Shown here piece after piece: positions 15,787 through 23,781 of a stretch of 41,020 bases of DNA. The notes below the pieces were generated by a model. The model did not search any database. It saw only the letters and a program-made list of their open reading frames with translations, and had not been told where the DNA came from. Made by a program: the position numbers and the translations under genes. Numbering within the stretch: position 1 is the first letter of the stretch; each line of letters starts with the position of its first letter. This DNA comes from Bacteriovorax sp. Lineage in GTDB: Bacteria > Bdellovibrionota > Bacteriovoracia > Bacteriovoracales > Bacteriovoracaceae. The stretch is taken from NCBI GenBank assembly GCA_028710485.1, contig JAQTTZ010000027.1, positions 1 through 41,020 of the forward strand, written 5' to 3'.

Positions 15787-16195
15787 CTTTTTTCTCCTTG
15801 TCTTTTATTACTAAATCCATCATGGAAATAATTAATTCTCTGGCACAGTTATCGAGTTCAATCTTTTCTTCATCAGTAAGAGGTCGACCTTTTCTTTCTT
15901 CCCATGGGGTGTAATCCTCATCATTTTTAACTAACTTTCCAGGTGTTTTTGATTTTGGAACAAACGGAGGATATTCAGTTATGACAAGAAGTGGTTGTTC
16001 TTCAACATTGGCTTTCGCCGCTGAATTGAGGGCTTTGTTTGCGTGATATCTTGCCGTGTTTCTGTTGCTATCACATACCTTGCATTTGGCTTTAAAAATG
16101 GGGTTTCCGAAGGGATCCTTCTCGCTACCTCTGGTTGGAAAGTCTTCTAGCTTTTTAGTTTCACCGCATCCACTGCATATTTTTTCGTTCATCAT
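15770..16195 (-). CDS. zinc-ribbon protein upstream of serine recombinase
   Basis: A roughly 141-aa protein with an N-terminal zinc ribbon: Cys7 and Cys10 (CSGC) and Cys38 and Cys41 (CKVC), separated by ETKKLEDFPTR, an arrangement common in phage and mobile-element proteins, often N-terminal to HNH domains; no HNH follows here. A Pro-rich middle (YPPFVPKSKTPG) leads to an acidic helical C-terminus. The frame is open back to an ATG at 16279 that sits inside the repeat control region; the extra 28 residues look non-coding, so a start at 16195 or 16192 is preferred, although no good ribosome site is seen. It overlaps the recombinase start by 17 bases. It may be an accessory or directionality factor for the recombinase. 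Confidence 0.6.
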   Translation of the reverse strand: MMNEKICSGCGETKKLEDFPTRGSEKDPFGNPIFKAKCKVCDSNRNTARYHANKALNSAAKANVEEQPLLVITEYPPFVPKSKTPGKLVKNDEDYTPWEERKGRPLTDEEKIELDNCARELIISMMDLVIKDKEKKDECIK

Positions 16196-16265
16196 GTCGA
16201 ATAATACAAATATAAAAAAAAACTTATAAGGCCGACTACTTTTCCCTTCAAAATAACCATATTTT

Positions 16266-16303
16266 GGGGTACATTTCATCGGGGCACAGCAAAATGGGGT
16301 ACA
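16266..16303. promoter_or_regulatory. three GGGGYACA repeats at exact 15-bp spacing
   Basis: GGGGTACA (16266-16273), GGGGCACA (16281-16288) and GGGGTACA (16296-16303) recur every 15 bases between the divergent zinc-ribbon/Rec1 and RHH/Rec2 units. The last copy ends just before the RHH start codon. This is a likely operator array for the adjacent RHH protein or a recombinase-accessory site. The binding protein is inferred. Confidence 0.55.
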
Positions 16304-16304
16304 A

Positions 16305-16640
16305 ATGAAAAAAGGGATAAACCGAATTCAGATAAAACGTGAAATGAAGAAAAGGCCTTCAAATTCCTACCCTAAGCTTTCATTTAGGGTCGATACAGAA
16401 ACAAAAGATGAACTCCTAGAGTGGGTTGACTCGCTTTATTGCCATTACCTCGATAGAAAAGGAAAAGATGAATATACCGTTAAAAAAAATGACATCATCA
16501 TTGAAGCACTTAAAATAGGCCTTCAACAGATTGAGCATGATATAAAGAAAGCTCCATTGCTAAAGAAAAAAGATATGTCACTCGAAGATTGGCAAAGAAG
16601 AAATCCTAAACCGAAAGGAAAACGAAATAGTCTTTTTTAA
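16305..16640 (+). CDS. ribbon-helix-helix protein (111 aa)
   Basis: This is a longer paralogue of the RHH protein at 6437. The shared core runs from YPKLSFRVDTETKDELLEW through KKNDIIIEALKIGLQQIEH, the strand and two helices of a ribbon-helix-helix DNA-binding domain. It adds a basic N-terminal extension (MKKGINRIQIKREMKKR) and a basic C-terminal tail (RRNPKPKGKRNSLF). The ATG at 16305 follows a GGGG that may serve as a weak ribosome site; an internal ATG at 16344 has none. It sits upstream of the second serine recombinase on the same strand and abuts the triple repeat, so it probably represses the divergent pair. Confidence 0.72.
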   Translation: MKKGINRIQIKREMKKRPSNSYPKLSFRVDTETKDELLEWVDSLYCHYLDRKGKDEYTVKKNDIIIEALKIGLQQIEHDIKKAPLLKKKDMSLEDWQRRNPKPKGKRNSLF

Positions 16641-16755
16641 AAATCACGAAAGTCATACCGATCTAATCGTAAAATTAACGTAAAGAAAATTCTTTAAAAT
16701 AATTGATCTTTTTCTCTCCACCAACTGTACTTGCTTCTGTTATATCGAACTTCAA

Positions 16756-16776
16756 TATCAAAAATAAATTTTGATA
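16756..16776. promoter_or_regulatory. perfect 8-bp inverted repeat before Rec2
   Basis: TATCAAAA (16756-16763) and TTTTGATA (16769-16776) flank 5 bases, immediately before the AAAAGGAG ribosome site of the second recombinase. It could be an operator or an mRNA hairpin that limits translation. Confidence 0.5.
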
Positions 16777-16788
16777 AAAGGAGTTCTA

Positions 16789-18552
16789 ATGAATAAAGAT
16801 AAAATAAACGATCTTTCAGACTCCCTTCTCAAACAGCGGTATCTCACTCAAGTCTTTATTCCAGAGACTAATCTTGCCGTTTGTATGGGGAGGGTTTCTA
16901 CTAAGGATCAAAAAGACGAAGGGCGCTCTGATGAGGCCCAAATAGAGCGCATTGAAGAGTATGCTGAAAAAGAACGTCTGCGTATTGTGAAATCTTGGGA
17001 TGTCGCTGAGGCGGCCAGTAAGCATGAAAAGAGAAAGCACTTCATTGCCATGCTAGACTTTGTTAGAAAGAGCCATCTGAGTGGTATTCCTATAAAGCAT
17101 CTACTCTTCTCACATCAGTCAAGAAGTAACCGAAATCGCCAATCGGCAAGAGAGCTTGAAGACCTAATCAGAGATCACGAGGTAACACTTCATTGTGTGA
17201 GAGATAATCTTCGTCTTAACTGTAAATCACCACAAGAGGCTTGGCTTATGTGGGACATCTTCAATAACTACAACGAAAACTTTATCAAAGAGCATATAAA
17301 AAATGTCATGGATGGAACTTTAAAGAGAGTTGAGATGGGGTTATATCCAGGACGAGCGCCCATTGGTTATAAGAATGTGAGAAAAAACAATATTAGTTTT
17401 TTTGAAATTGATCCTGACACTGGGCCATTTATTAAAAAAATGTTTGAACTTTATGCTGAAGGTACTTATTCAGTGTCCATGCTTTTTGATGAACTAAAAT
17501 CACTAAAAAAACTTTATCCAAAAGTAAGTGAGCCTTCTGAAAAATACGTGATTCAAATTCTTAAAAATCCATTTTACATTGGTGAATTCTATTATGCTAA
17601 ATCGTTATTCAGAGGTCACCCAGAATATCATCCTCATCTCATTGAATATGATCTCTGCAAGAAAGTTCAAGACGTTATTCTCGGTATGGCCGCTTTTAAA
17701 AAACGTTGGGCCTATAAGCAGGAATTTATTTTTGCTAGTCTTATAAAATGTGGTGGACACATTTTGGATGAAGATGGAAATCCCACCGAGAAGAACTGCA
17801 ATGGTGCCGTAGTGTCTGAAGTCAAAAGAAGAATGACAAAAAGACATGGCTACAATTATCACTACTACTATAGCTGTGGTAACAATCGGAGTTTGACAGG
17901 ATGTTCAGAAAGAACAAAATCATATCTTGAACCAAGGGGCCTTAAGCGCTACCTCCCTCAAGAAAAAGCGGTTGAATTTTTAGGAAGCCTTTTTACTCGT
18001 TTTGATTACAGTGCCTATGAAATAAAAAAAATTGTGAGCCAGTATCAGAAGTATGAAGAGAGTTTAATTGGTGATGCCCACAAAGAGCTTGCGAGGCTAA
18101 AAGAAGAGAAAGCTGAAGTTGGTCGACTAATTTCTCAGTCCTATGAAGACAAAATCAGTGGTGTCATTCCTGAATATTTGTGGAAAGAGAAATACAGAAA
18201 ATGGATGGATGAAGAGAGTAGAATCAAATCTGAGATAAAAGCGTTCGAGTGTACAGAACCAGCCACTACTCCTAGAGTAAAAGAGTGGATCGAACAGGCA
18301 AAAGCTCTTAGTTCTCAATACTTTTCGGCATCCCATACATCAAAACGAAAATTCGTCGAACTAGTGGGATCGAACATCATTTTAAAGGATGGAAAGATTG
18401 ATTTTTCATTGAGGAAACCTTGGAATTTGCTTCCCCCAAAGGGGAAAATCGAAATATGGTGGACCCTTGCGGGATCGAACCGCACACCTCAACACTGCCA
18501 GCGTTGCGCTCTACCAACTGAGCTAAGAGCCCACATAAAATGTGTTAGATAA
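16789..18552 (+). CDS. large serine recombinase (Rec2), 3' end reads through antisense tRNA
   Basis: A 587-aa large serine recombinase with nucleophile Ser37 in GRVSTKDQKD (Arg35), the arginine pair in HQSRSNRNR, a recombinase domain (APIGYKN, LKNPFYIGEF), a zinc-ribbon-like region (IKCGGHI, NCNGAV, YSCGNN, GCSERTK), a coiled coil, and the family-typical end ELVGSNIILKDGKIDFSLRKPW. Beyond that the frame has no stop and continues through the antisense strand of tRNA-Ala and its promoter, giving a tail such as QRCALPTELRAHIK. The tail is therefore encoded by host DNA at the integration edge. The ATG at 16789 has AAAAGGAG 5 bases upstream; the open frame back to 16771 is not used. It is homologous to Rec1 and divergent from it, next to an RHH gene. 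Confidence 0.85.
   Translation: MNKDKINDLSDSLLKQRYLTQVFIPETNLAVCMGRVSTKDQKDEGRSDEAQIERIEEYAEKERLRIVKSWDVAEAASKHEKRKHFIAMLDFVRKSHLSGIPIKHLLFSHQSRSNRNRQSARELEDLIRDHEVTLHCVRDNLRLNCKSPQEAWLMWDIFNNYNENFIKEHIKNVMDGTLKRVEMGLYPGRAPIGYKNVRKNNISFFEIDPDTGPFIKKMFELYAEGTYSVSMLFDELKSLKKLYPKVSEPSEKYVIQILKNPFYIGEFYYAKSLFRGHPEYHPHLIEYDLCKKVQDVILGMAAFKKRWAYKQEFIFASLIKCGGHILDEDGNPTEKNCNGAVVSEVKRRMTKRHGYNYHYYYSCGNNRSLTGCSERTKSYLEPRGLKRYLPQEKAVEFLGSLFTRFDYSAYEIKKIVSQYQKYEESLIGDAHKELARLKEEKAEVGRLISQSYEDKISGVIPEYLWKEKYRKWMDEESRIKSEIKAFECTEPATTPRVKEWIEQAKALSSQYFSASHTSKRKFVELVGSNIILKDGKIDFSLRKPWNLLPPKGKIEIWWTLAGSNRTPQHCQRCALPTELRAHIKCVR
18457..18532 (-). tRNA. tRNA-Ala (anticodon GGC)
   Basis: A complete 76-nt cloverleaf including encoded CCA. 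Acceptor stem GGGCTCT/AGGGTCC with the G3-U70 wobble that marks alanine tRNAs; D arm GCTCAGTTGGTAGAGC; anticodon stem CAACG/TGTTG with loop CTGGCAG, so the anticodon is GGC; T arm with TTCGATC. The 3' end faces the island, the usual orientation for tRNA-linked integration, and the gene is intact. Confidence 0.95.
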
Positions 18553-18580
18553 ATGTAAAAAATAATGAGAACTCTTTCAA
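18552..18580 (-). promoter_or_regulatory. promoter of tRNA-Ala
   Basis: Read on the minus strand: -35 TTGAAA (18580-18575), 17-bp spacer, -10 TACATT (18557-18552), about 20 bases before the tRNA 5' end. Its -10 box touches the Rec2 stop codon, so the recombinase frame extends into the host promoter. Confidence 0.6.
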
Positions 18581-18729
18581 GCTTTTTATGAAATAAAAGG
18601 CTTTTGACGCGCTTTTCTCATTGATATTTTCTAACTCAATAATAATTTACGCATAACGTGCCTTTCTGATACGATCAAATGCTTACATTTTACAGTCAAT
18701 TACTAACTTAAATGCGACTAAAGGATCTT

Positions 18730-20091
18730 ATGGGAATTTTTATCAATAGAACTCTAAATATGAAAAAAATTAAAGCGATCGGCTTTGATATGGACTACAC
18801 CATCGTCCGCTACAACACTGAGGCCTTCGAGCGCTTTACTCACCAAGCGACTTTAAAAAAATTAGTATCGGAAAAAAAATACCCTGAAGAAATATTATCG
18901 CTTGAATTTGATTTCCAACGCGTCATTCAAGGCCTGGTCATCGACAAGAAAAAAGGAAATCTTTTAAAAGTATCTCGTTTTGGAAAAGTAAAATCTTCTT
19001 ATCATGGTCTCACGCCCATAGATTTTAAAGAGCAACAAAAAATGTACGGCAACGGAGTCATTGATCTCTCAGATATTCACATCCAAAGCTTGGATACCAA
19101 TTTTTCTGTTTCAAACGGTGTCCTCTACTCGCAATTGATAGAGATGAAAAAAAAGGGAGCTAATTTTCCTGACTTCGAAACTCTTGCTGATGATGTTAAA
19201 GAGGCTCTCGATATTTGCCACTCGGATGGAACACTTAAAAATCATGTGCGCAATAATATTTCTGAATTCATTATTCAAGACCCAGAAGTTGTAACTCTCC
19301 TAGAGCGCTATAAAAGATATGGTAAAAAATTATTGGTCATCACCAATTCTGATTTTAATTACACTAAACTTTTACTCGACTACACAATCAATCCTTTTTT
19401 AAAAGAGCATAAAGATTGGTCAGAGCTTTTTGAAATTACCATCACTCTTTCCAGTAAACCTCGCTTCTTCACGACAAAGACGGCATTTCTAAAAATTGAT
19501 CCGGCGACAGGTCTAATGACAAACGCTGAAGGCAAAATCACTAAAGGAATTTACCAAGGTGGATTCGCTGGAAAACTACAAAAAGACCTGGGTCTTGAAG
19601 GCGATGAAATTCTCTATCTTGGGGATCATATTTACGGAGACGTTGTTAGTATTAAAAAAACTTTTAATTGGAGAACGGCCCTTGTGCTCGATCCATTAAA
19701 AGAAGAGATTGAGTCCATTAAGAGTAGTGCTTTTATTCAGAGTGAAATCGATAAGCAAATGGCCATAAAAGAATCTCTTGAACACATGCTCAATGATATC
19801 GATATTAGAAAAACAGAATTACATGAGGATGTTTCAAAAGAAGAACTCAATGGACTCTTTAATGATATTGATAAAGTGAACTCGATTATTTCAGAACTTC
19901 TTGATCAACATAAGAAATTTTTCAATCCTTATTGGGGAGAAATGATGAGAGCTGGTTTAGAAGAATCGCGTTTTGCTGATCAGGTAGAAAAATACGCCTG
20001 TATTTATATGACGAAAGTAGCAGATCTTATTTCTTATTCACCGAGAACTTACTTCAGACCTTTTAGAAGAACTCTCCCGCACGAACTTTAA
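18730..20091 (+). CDS. HAD-family 5'-nucleotidase (cytosolic-type)
   Basis: A 453-aa HAD-superfamily nucleotidase of the cN-II-like (HAD-IG) type. Motif I is IGFDMDYTIV (Asp20 nucleophile, Asp22), motif II is VITNSD, and motif IV is LYLGDHIYGDV, with the family's insert-rich cap between them. It should dephosphorylate nucleoside monophosphates in the cytoplasm. The ATG at 18730 is chosen because AAAGGA lies just before it; an ATG at 18712 has no ribosome site. It is the first gene outside the island. Its 3' end overlaps the convergent deacetylase-like gene by 54 bases. Confidence 0.85.
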   Translation: MGIFINRTLNMKKIKAIGFDMDYTIVRYNTEAFERFTHQATLKKLVSEKKYPEEILSLEFDFQRVIQGLVIDKKKGNLLKVSRFGKVKSSYHGLTPIDFKEQQKMYGNGVIDLSDIHIQSLDTNFSVSNGVLYSQLIEMKKKGANFPDFETLADDVKEALDICHSDGTLKNHVRNNISEFIIQDPEVVTLLERYKRYGKKLLVITNSDFNYTKLLLDYTINPFLKEHKDWSELFEITITLSSKPRFFTTKTAFLKIDPATGLMTNAEGKITKGIYQGGFAGKLQKDLGLEGDEILYLGDHIYGDVVSIKKTFNWRTALVLDPLKEEIESIKSSAFIQSEIDKQMAIKESLEHMLNDIDIRKTELHEDVSKEELNGLFNDIDKVNSIISELLDQHKKFFNPYWGEMMRAGLEESRFADQVEKYACIYMTKVADLISYSPRTYFRPFRRTLPHEL

Positions 20092-21048
20092 AAATTGCGT
20101 GTAAATCTCCCATGATCTTTTGCCATAGCCACCGGCCATGACATAGGACTGGGGGATTTTGCGATCAAGTAAAAATTGGTAAACTAAAACATCTCTCGAC
20201 AACATTTGCTCGCGAGTTAATTTAAGTTTATCGGTACTTTGAAGTTCATCATGTTCATAAGGATCAGCACCATTAACTACGATTGCCACGTCTGGTCGCG
20301 GATAATTTTGATCCAGTTCATTTAAAGCGGTACTCAGCCGATCCAGGTATTGATCCTCTTCACCAACATCAATCCCCATTTCTATATTACAGGGAATGAA
20401 CCATGGATCACCAACAGATCCAGAATCCAGAGGCCAGCCCTCTTTCATATGAATACTCAAAGTCACGATACTTGCGTCTTTTGCGGTAAGCTCGGATGTA
20501 CCATCGCCTTTATGTGCATCCACATCAATTACCCAAGCGGTCTTGATGAGATTTTCTTTTTGAAGTTTTCTAAGAGTAATAACAATATCGTTAACTAGAC
20601 AAAATCCACGCCCAGCAAAACTCATCGCATGGTGCATGCCTCCGCCAAGAAAATAGCTAAGGCCAGTCGTTAAAGCATTTTTGGTGGCATAATAAGTCAT
20701 GCCAGTTTGTTTTAGAACAATACTGAGAGCGTGATTAAAATCTTTTTTGGCCTTTTTAGGATTATAGCGATGATAGTTTCCTTCAGCGTCTACCAGCTCG
20801 AAGCAAGACATCATCTCGCGCTCAAGTTCGTGATAGCTTCCAAAGATACGATCAACGAAATCTTTATTGTGGGCCAAGAGTAAATCTTCTTTGGTAATTT
20901 GGGGAGTAAGTGCCGGATCGAAATAAGTAAGACTTGGATCAAGTGTTTTTAAATGTTCAAAAACACTGCTGGCACGATCATCCACAACTGGAATTTCTAT
21001 TCCGTAATCAGAAAATTTAAAATCACAGTCGGGATGGTAAAAAATCAT
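20038..21048 (-). CDS. histone-deacetylase/acetoin-utilisation family hydrolase
   Basis: A 336-aa zinc-dependent arginase/deacetylase-fold enzyme. It shows GGGMHHAM (His139-His140), the charge relay and metal site VIDVDAHKGDGT (Asp177, His179 as zinc ligands), a third ligand Asp262 in NGADPYEHD, and AGGYG near the C-terminus. In HDACs the sequence after DxDxH is normally HG; here it is KG. Bacterial members deacylate acetyl-lysine, acetylpolyamines or similar amides; the substrate is not predictable. Gene ends overlap with the convergent HAD gene by 54 bases. Confidence 0.85.
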   Translation of the reverse strand: MIFYHPDCDFKFSDYGIEIPVVDDRASSVFEHLKTLDPSLTYFDPALTPQITKEDLLLAHNKDFVDRIFGSYHELEREMMSCFELVDAEGNYHRYNPKKAKKDFNHALSIVLKQTGMTYYATKNALTTGLSYFLGGGMHHAMSFAGRGFCLVNDIVITLRKLQKENLIKTAWVIDVDAHKGDGTSELTAKDASIVTLSIHMKEGWPLDSGSVGDPWFIPCNIEMGIDVGEEDQYLDRLSTALNELDQNYPRPDVAIVVNGADPYEHDELQSTDKLKLTREQMLSRDVLVYQFLLDRKIPQSYVMAGGYGKRSWEIYTQFLKFVRESSSKRSEVSSR

Positions 21049-21068
21049 TTTTATTAGTTCCTAAAAAA

Positions 21069-21377
21069 CTACCAAGTAAATTGACAGTCAACTTGTGCCC
21101 AAGCAGTAATGAATGGATCGTAAAAGTTAGAGTAAACAAAAGCATCAGCAAACATACCTGGAGTAACGTAAATTTGATTAAACCAAGAGTTTATAACAAC
21201 TCCATTATAAGTCTGACCAAAAGCAGTTCCCGAACAAATAAAAGGACGACCTGTATTATTAAAAACGCGAGCAGTTGCAACTTCACGGTTCACAAAAAAG
21301 CTCATTTGCGGAACAAAAGCAAATACAGACGAAGTAAGTGCTAAAAAGATAACAGCAGATAACATTAGTTTTTTCAT
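21069..21377 (-). CDS. small secreted protein, unknown
   Basis: A 102-aa protein starting at the ATG at 21377, which has AAGGAG 7 bases upstream; the longer frame to 21425 is not supported. A signal peptide (MKKLMLSAVIFLALTSSVFA) is followed by a mature part of about 80 residues, rich in aromatic residues and Asn, with two Cys (in PFICSG and VDCQF) that may form a disulfide. No family recognised. Probably periplasmic or exported. Confidence 0.72.
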   Translation of the reverse strand: MKKLMLSAVIFLALTSSVFAFVPQMSFFVNREVATARVFNNTGRPFICSGTAFGQTYNGVVINSWFNQIYVTPGMFADAFVYSNFYDPFITAWAQVDCQFTW

Positions 21378-21425
21378 GGCGGGACTCCTTGGAAATTTCT
21401 TAAGTCTTAAAGAAGATTCTTTCAA

Positions 21426-22370
21426 TCATTTTTGCCCGGTTTTTGCAAGTTCGGTGGCAACAGACAAGAAGTCTTTTGTAGGTAAATTCTCTAACGCTTT
21501 AAAAAGAGATAAAAGTTGCGCTGGATTTTTAGCTCCACACAAGGCCATACTAAGTTCTGGAAAACTTAGATTATAACCTAAGGCCAGCTCCAGGCCGCTG
21601 TGATTATGCTTGTCTAATAAGGACCATATTTTTTTCATGGCATCGAATTTTGGTTTGTTGTCAGAGTTCTTCCACCACGGGGCCCATGAACGGCAATCGC
21701 TTTCTTCGAATTTTCTTTTTTCATCTACTCGTCCTGTAAGAATTCCCTTATCGAGAGTTCCCCAGCTCATGAAACTGATATCGTTCTTTTTTAGGTAAGG
21801 AAAAAGTTTTTCGCTGGCATCATGCTGGAAAAAATTAAACTCCGATTGCACCACTTCAATACGATCAATTTCAATTGCTAATTCCAAGTCAGTTATATTT
21901 GTATTGCACAAACCGATATGCTTAATTTTTCCTTGGTCTTTTGCTTTGGAAAGAACTTCAAGAGGTCGTCTGATATCCACTCTTGGATCCGGCCAGTGAA
22001 TCATATAAAGATCAATATAGTCGCTTTGAAGATCGCGCAAGCTTTGTTCAAGCATGCGAGTTGTAACGGCAGGATCATTGCTCATGTCCACTCGTTTATT
22101 ATCCCCCCAAGTCACACCTGATTTGGAGACGAAAAAAACCTTTTCGCGCATTTGTCTAAAGGCCAATCCCATGCGGACTTCTGAGAGTCCAAAACCATAA
22201 ATTGGAGCTGTATCAAAAATTCGAAGCCCCAAATTAAAGGCCATATTTAAAAGTTCAATTGAATCGGCCTCTGAAATATTTCCAAAACCATAACCTCCGC
22301 CTTCGCCACTAATGGCCGCTCCGCCGAAAGCTAAGGGGATCTTAGAAATAGTTTTTAGTAGTTGCGTCAT
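21426..22370 (-). CDS. aldo/keto reductase
   Basis: A 314-aa NADPH-type aldo/keto reductase. The catalytic tetrad is visible: Asp53 and Tyr58 in FDTAPIYGFG, Lys83 in VSKSG, and His125 in MIHWPD. The (alpha/beta)8 barrel length is normal. Closest in look to the Tas/YghZ-like general reductases. Divergent from the TolC-like operon at 22465. Confidence 0.9.
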   Translation of the reverse strand: MTQLLKTISKIPLAFGGAAISGEGGGYGFGNISEADSIELLNMAFNLGLRIFDTAPIYGFGLSEVRMGLAFRQMREKVFFVSKSGVTWGDNKRVDMSNDPAVTTRMLEQSLRDLQSDYIDLYMIHWPDPRVDIRRPLEVLSKAKDQGKIKHIGLCNTNITDLELAIEIDRIEVVQSEFNFFQHDASEKLFPYLKKNDISFMSWGTLDKGILTGRVDEKRKFEESDCRSWAPWWKNSDNKPKFDAMKKIWSLLDKHNHSGLELALGYNLSFPELSMALCGAKNPAQLLSLFKALENLPTKDFLSVATELAKTGQK

Positions 22371-22443
22371 ATGCCTTCTTTCCTTGTGAAGTTTTTAGAA
22401 TCGGTGTATTAAAGGCCTTAGGGATTTTGGTCTTCTTTTTTAA

Positions 22444-22455
22444 AACTGTACAGTT
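22444..22455. promoter_or_regulatory. 12-bp perfect palindrome before the exporter operon
   Basis: AACTGTACAGTT lies 9 bases before the TolC-like ATG, in the 94-base gap shared with the divergent aldo/keto reductase. It could be an operator for both. No regulator gene is adjacent. Confidence 0.4.
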
Positions 22456-22464
22456 GGAATACTC

Positions 22465-23781
22465 ATGTATGTGCTTATAATAATTTTTACCATCATTTCC
22501 ACATGTTTCGCCCAAGATTCCTCTCAAGCTCTTCTTCAAAAAATTTCTGAACTCCAAGACAAATCGGTACAACTTTCTCCTGATTTGAAAATAGTTAGAA
22601 ACTTTCGATTTCAAAAAGGCGCTGAAGCCTATACCCGCTTTAGTGATTTTTTACCTCAGGCCAGTCTAAGTGTCAGACGAGAAAAAGATTTTTTTGAAGA
22701 AAGAAATGCCCCGTTAAGATCTCTGGGCCTTGGGCCTTTTAGCTCAACTTGGGGAATTGATTATCAATGGATGCTTCTAAATTACGGATCCATTCAGGCA
22801 TCTCGAAAAACTTTTGCGGAAAAAGATAAAGCGGAATTAGAAGTCACAAGTAAAGAAAAAGAATACCCCATTACCTTTAACACCAATCTCCTCAATTATC
22901 TTTTGGCCAAGTATAAAAAAGCGGCGGTAGAAAATTCTCTAAAGAAAGCTGAAACTGGAAAGCGAGAGGCCAAGCTTGGATTTGAACTTGGGCAAAAAAC
23001 AAAACTAGATGTTCTTCGTTCTGAAGCCAATATGGTTTCTCTGGATTCAAAGAGTACGAGCTATAGCGATGAAGTGCAAAATACTAAAAGTAAATTTATA
23101 GAATACTCCGGGCTTGAAAATTCGGACTTGAGTTTTTTAGACAACCTAGATGAAACTCAAATACTTTCAGTAATCAATTCTATCAGTATTGCTGCGATGT
23201 CTACTAAGACTACAAACATAAAAAGCGAGCCCGTATTCTCCAAGAGTCCCGTCTTAGAGAGCCTGCGATACGAAGAAAAAATCAACACGATTGCTCTTGC
23301 CAGTCTCACTCAGGCTCAATGGCCAGAATTAAAAATACAAGGCTCTTATAATAATGCAGGAAATTCTTTTGGTGATTCCATTCACAACCCATACAGAACT
23401 CATAGCATCGCCCTTGTGCTTACCATTCCTCTGTTTGGCAGTGGAAATTTTTACTCATCAAACTTCGAAGAGTATTTTGCTAAAAAACAAATCCAATACA
23501 CCATGGCCAAACGAAAACTGGAAACTCAAAACCAATTGAGCAATACCCTCATAAAAATTACAGCACTTGAAACACTAGTTTCATCCCTCACTTTAAATGT
23601 TTCTCAGTATGAAGAACTCTACCGTCTCACTATTAAGTCCTATCAATTAGGAAAAAGCAGTTTGCTTGAACTTTTAGAAGTTCAAGATAATCTTCTCGAT
23701 TCAAAAATCAGTTTGGCCCAAAATAAAATTCAATTCTACACACTCTCGCAAAATTATTTGTGGCAGGCAGGACTCCAATGA
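22465..23781 (+). CDS. TolC-like outer membrane efflux protein
   Basis: A 438-aa outer-membrane-factor protein: signal peptide (MYVLIIIFTIISTCFAQ), then two repeats of long alpha-helical coiled segments with beta strands, e.g. LGQKTKLDVLRSEANMVSL and its echo LGKSSLLELLEVQDNLLD, the hallmark of TolC-type trimers. It would form the outer-membrane channel of the tripartite pump encoded next to it. Its stop overlaps the next start (ATGA), so the two are translationally coupled. Confidence 0.88.
   Translation: MYVLIIIFTIISTCFAQDSSQALLQKISELQDKSVQLSPDLKIVRNFRFQKGAEAYTRFSDFLPQASLSVRREKDFFEERNAPLRSLGLGPFSSTWGIDYQWMLLNYGSIQASRKTFAEKDKAELEVTSKEKEYPITFNTNLLNYLLAKYKKAAVENSLKKAETGKREAKLGFELGQKTKLDVLRSEANMVSLDSKSTSYSDEVQNTKSKFIEYSGLENSDLSFLDNLDETQILSVINSISIAAMSTKTTNIKSEPVFSKSPVLESLRYEEKINTIALASLTQAQWPELKIQGSYNNAGNSFGDSIHNPYRTHSIALVLTIPLFGSGNFYSSNFEEYFAKKQIQYTMAKRKLETQNQLSNTLIKITALETLVSSLTLNVSQYEELYRLTIKSYQLGKSSLLELLEVQDNLLDSKISLAQNKIQFYTLSQNYLWQAGLQ

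Noticed and set aside
16196..16279. N-terminal 28-residue extension of the zinc-ribbon protein
   Set aside because: It would start inside the GGGGYACA array, has no ribosome site, and its residues are AT-driven (Phe/Ile/Lys runs) unlike the rest of the protein.
12684..16700. AAATTCTTTAAAAT occurring at about 12687, 14209 and 16686 as a dispersed repeat
   Set aside because: Two copies are explained by the duplicated recombinase 3' end; the third match is a short AT-rich string expected by chance.
22342..22614. 90-codon minus-strand frame between the aldo/keto reductase and TolC-like gene
   Set aside because: It overlaps the signal peptide coding region of the TolC-like gene and the reductase start on the opposite strand or frame, has no ribosome site, and its product shows no domain.
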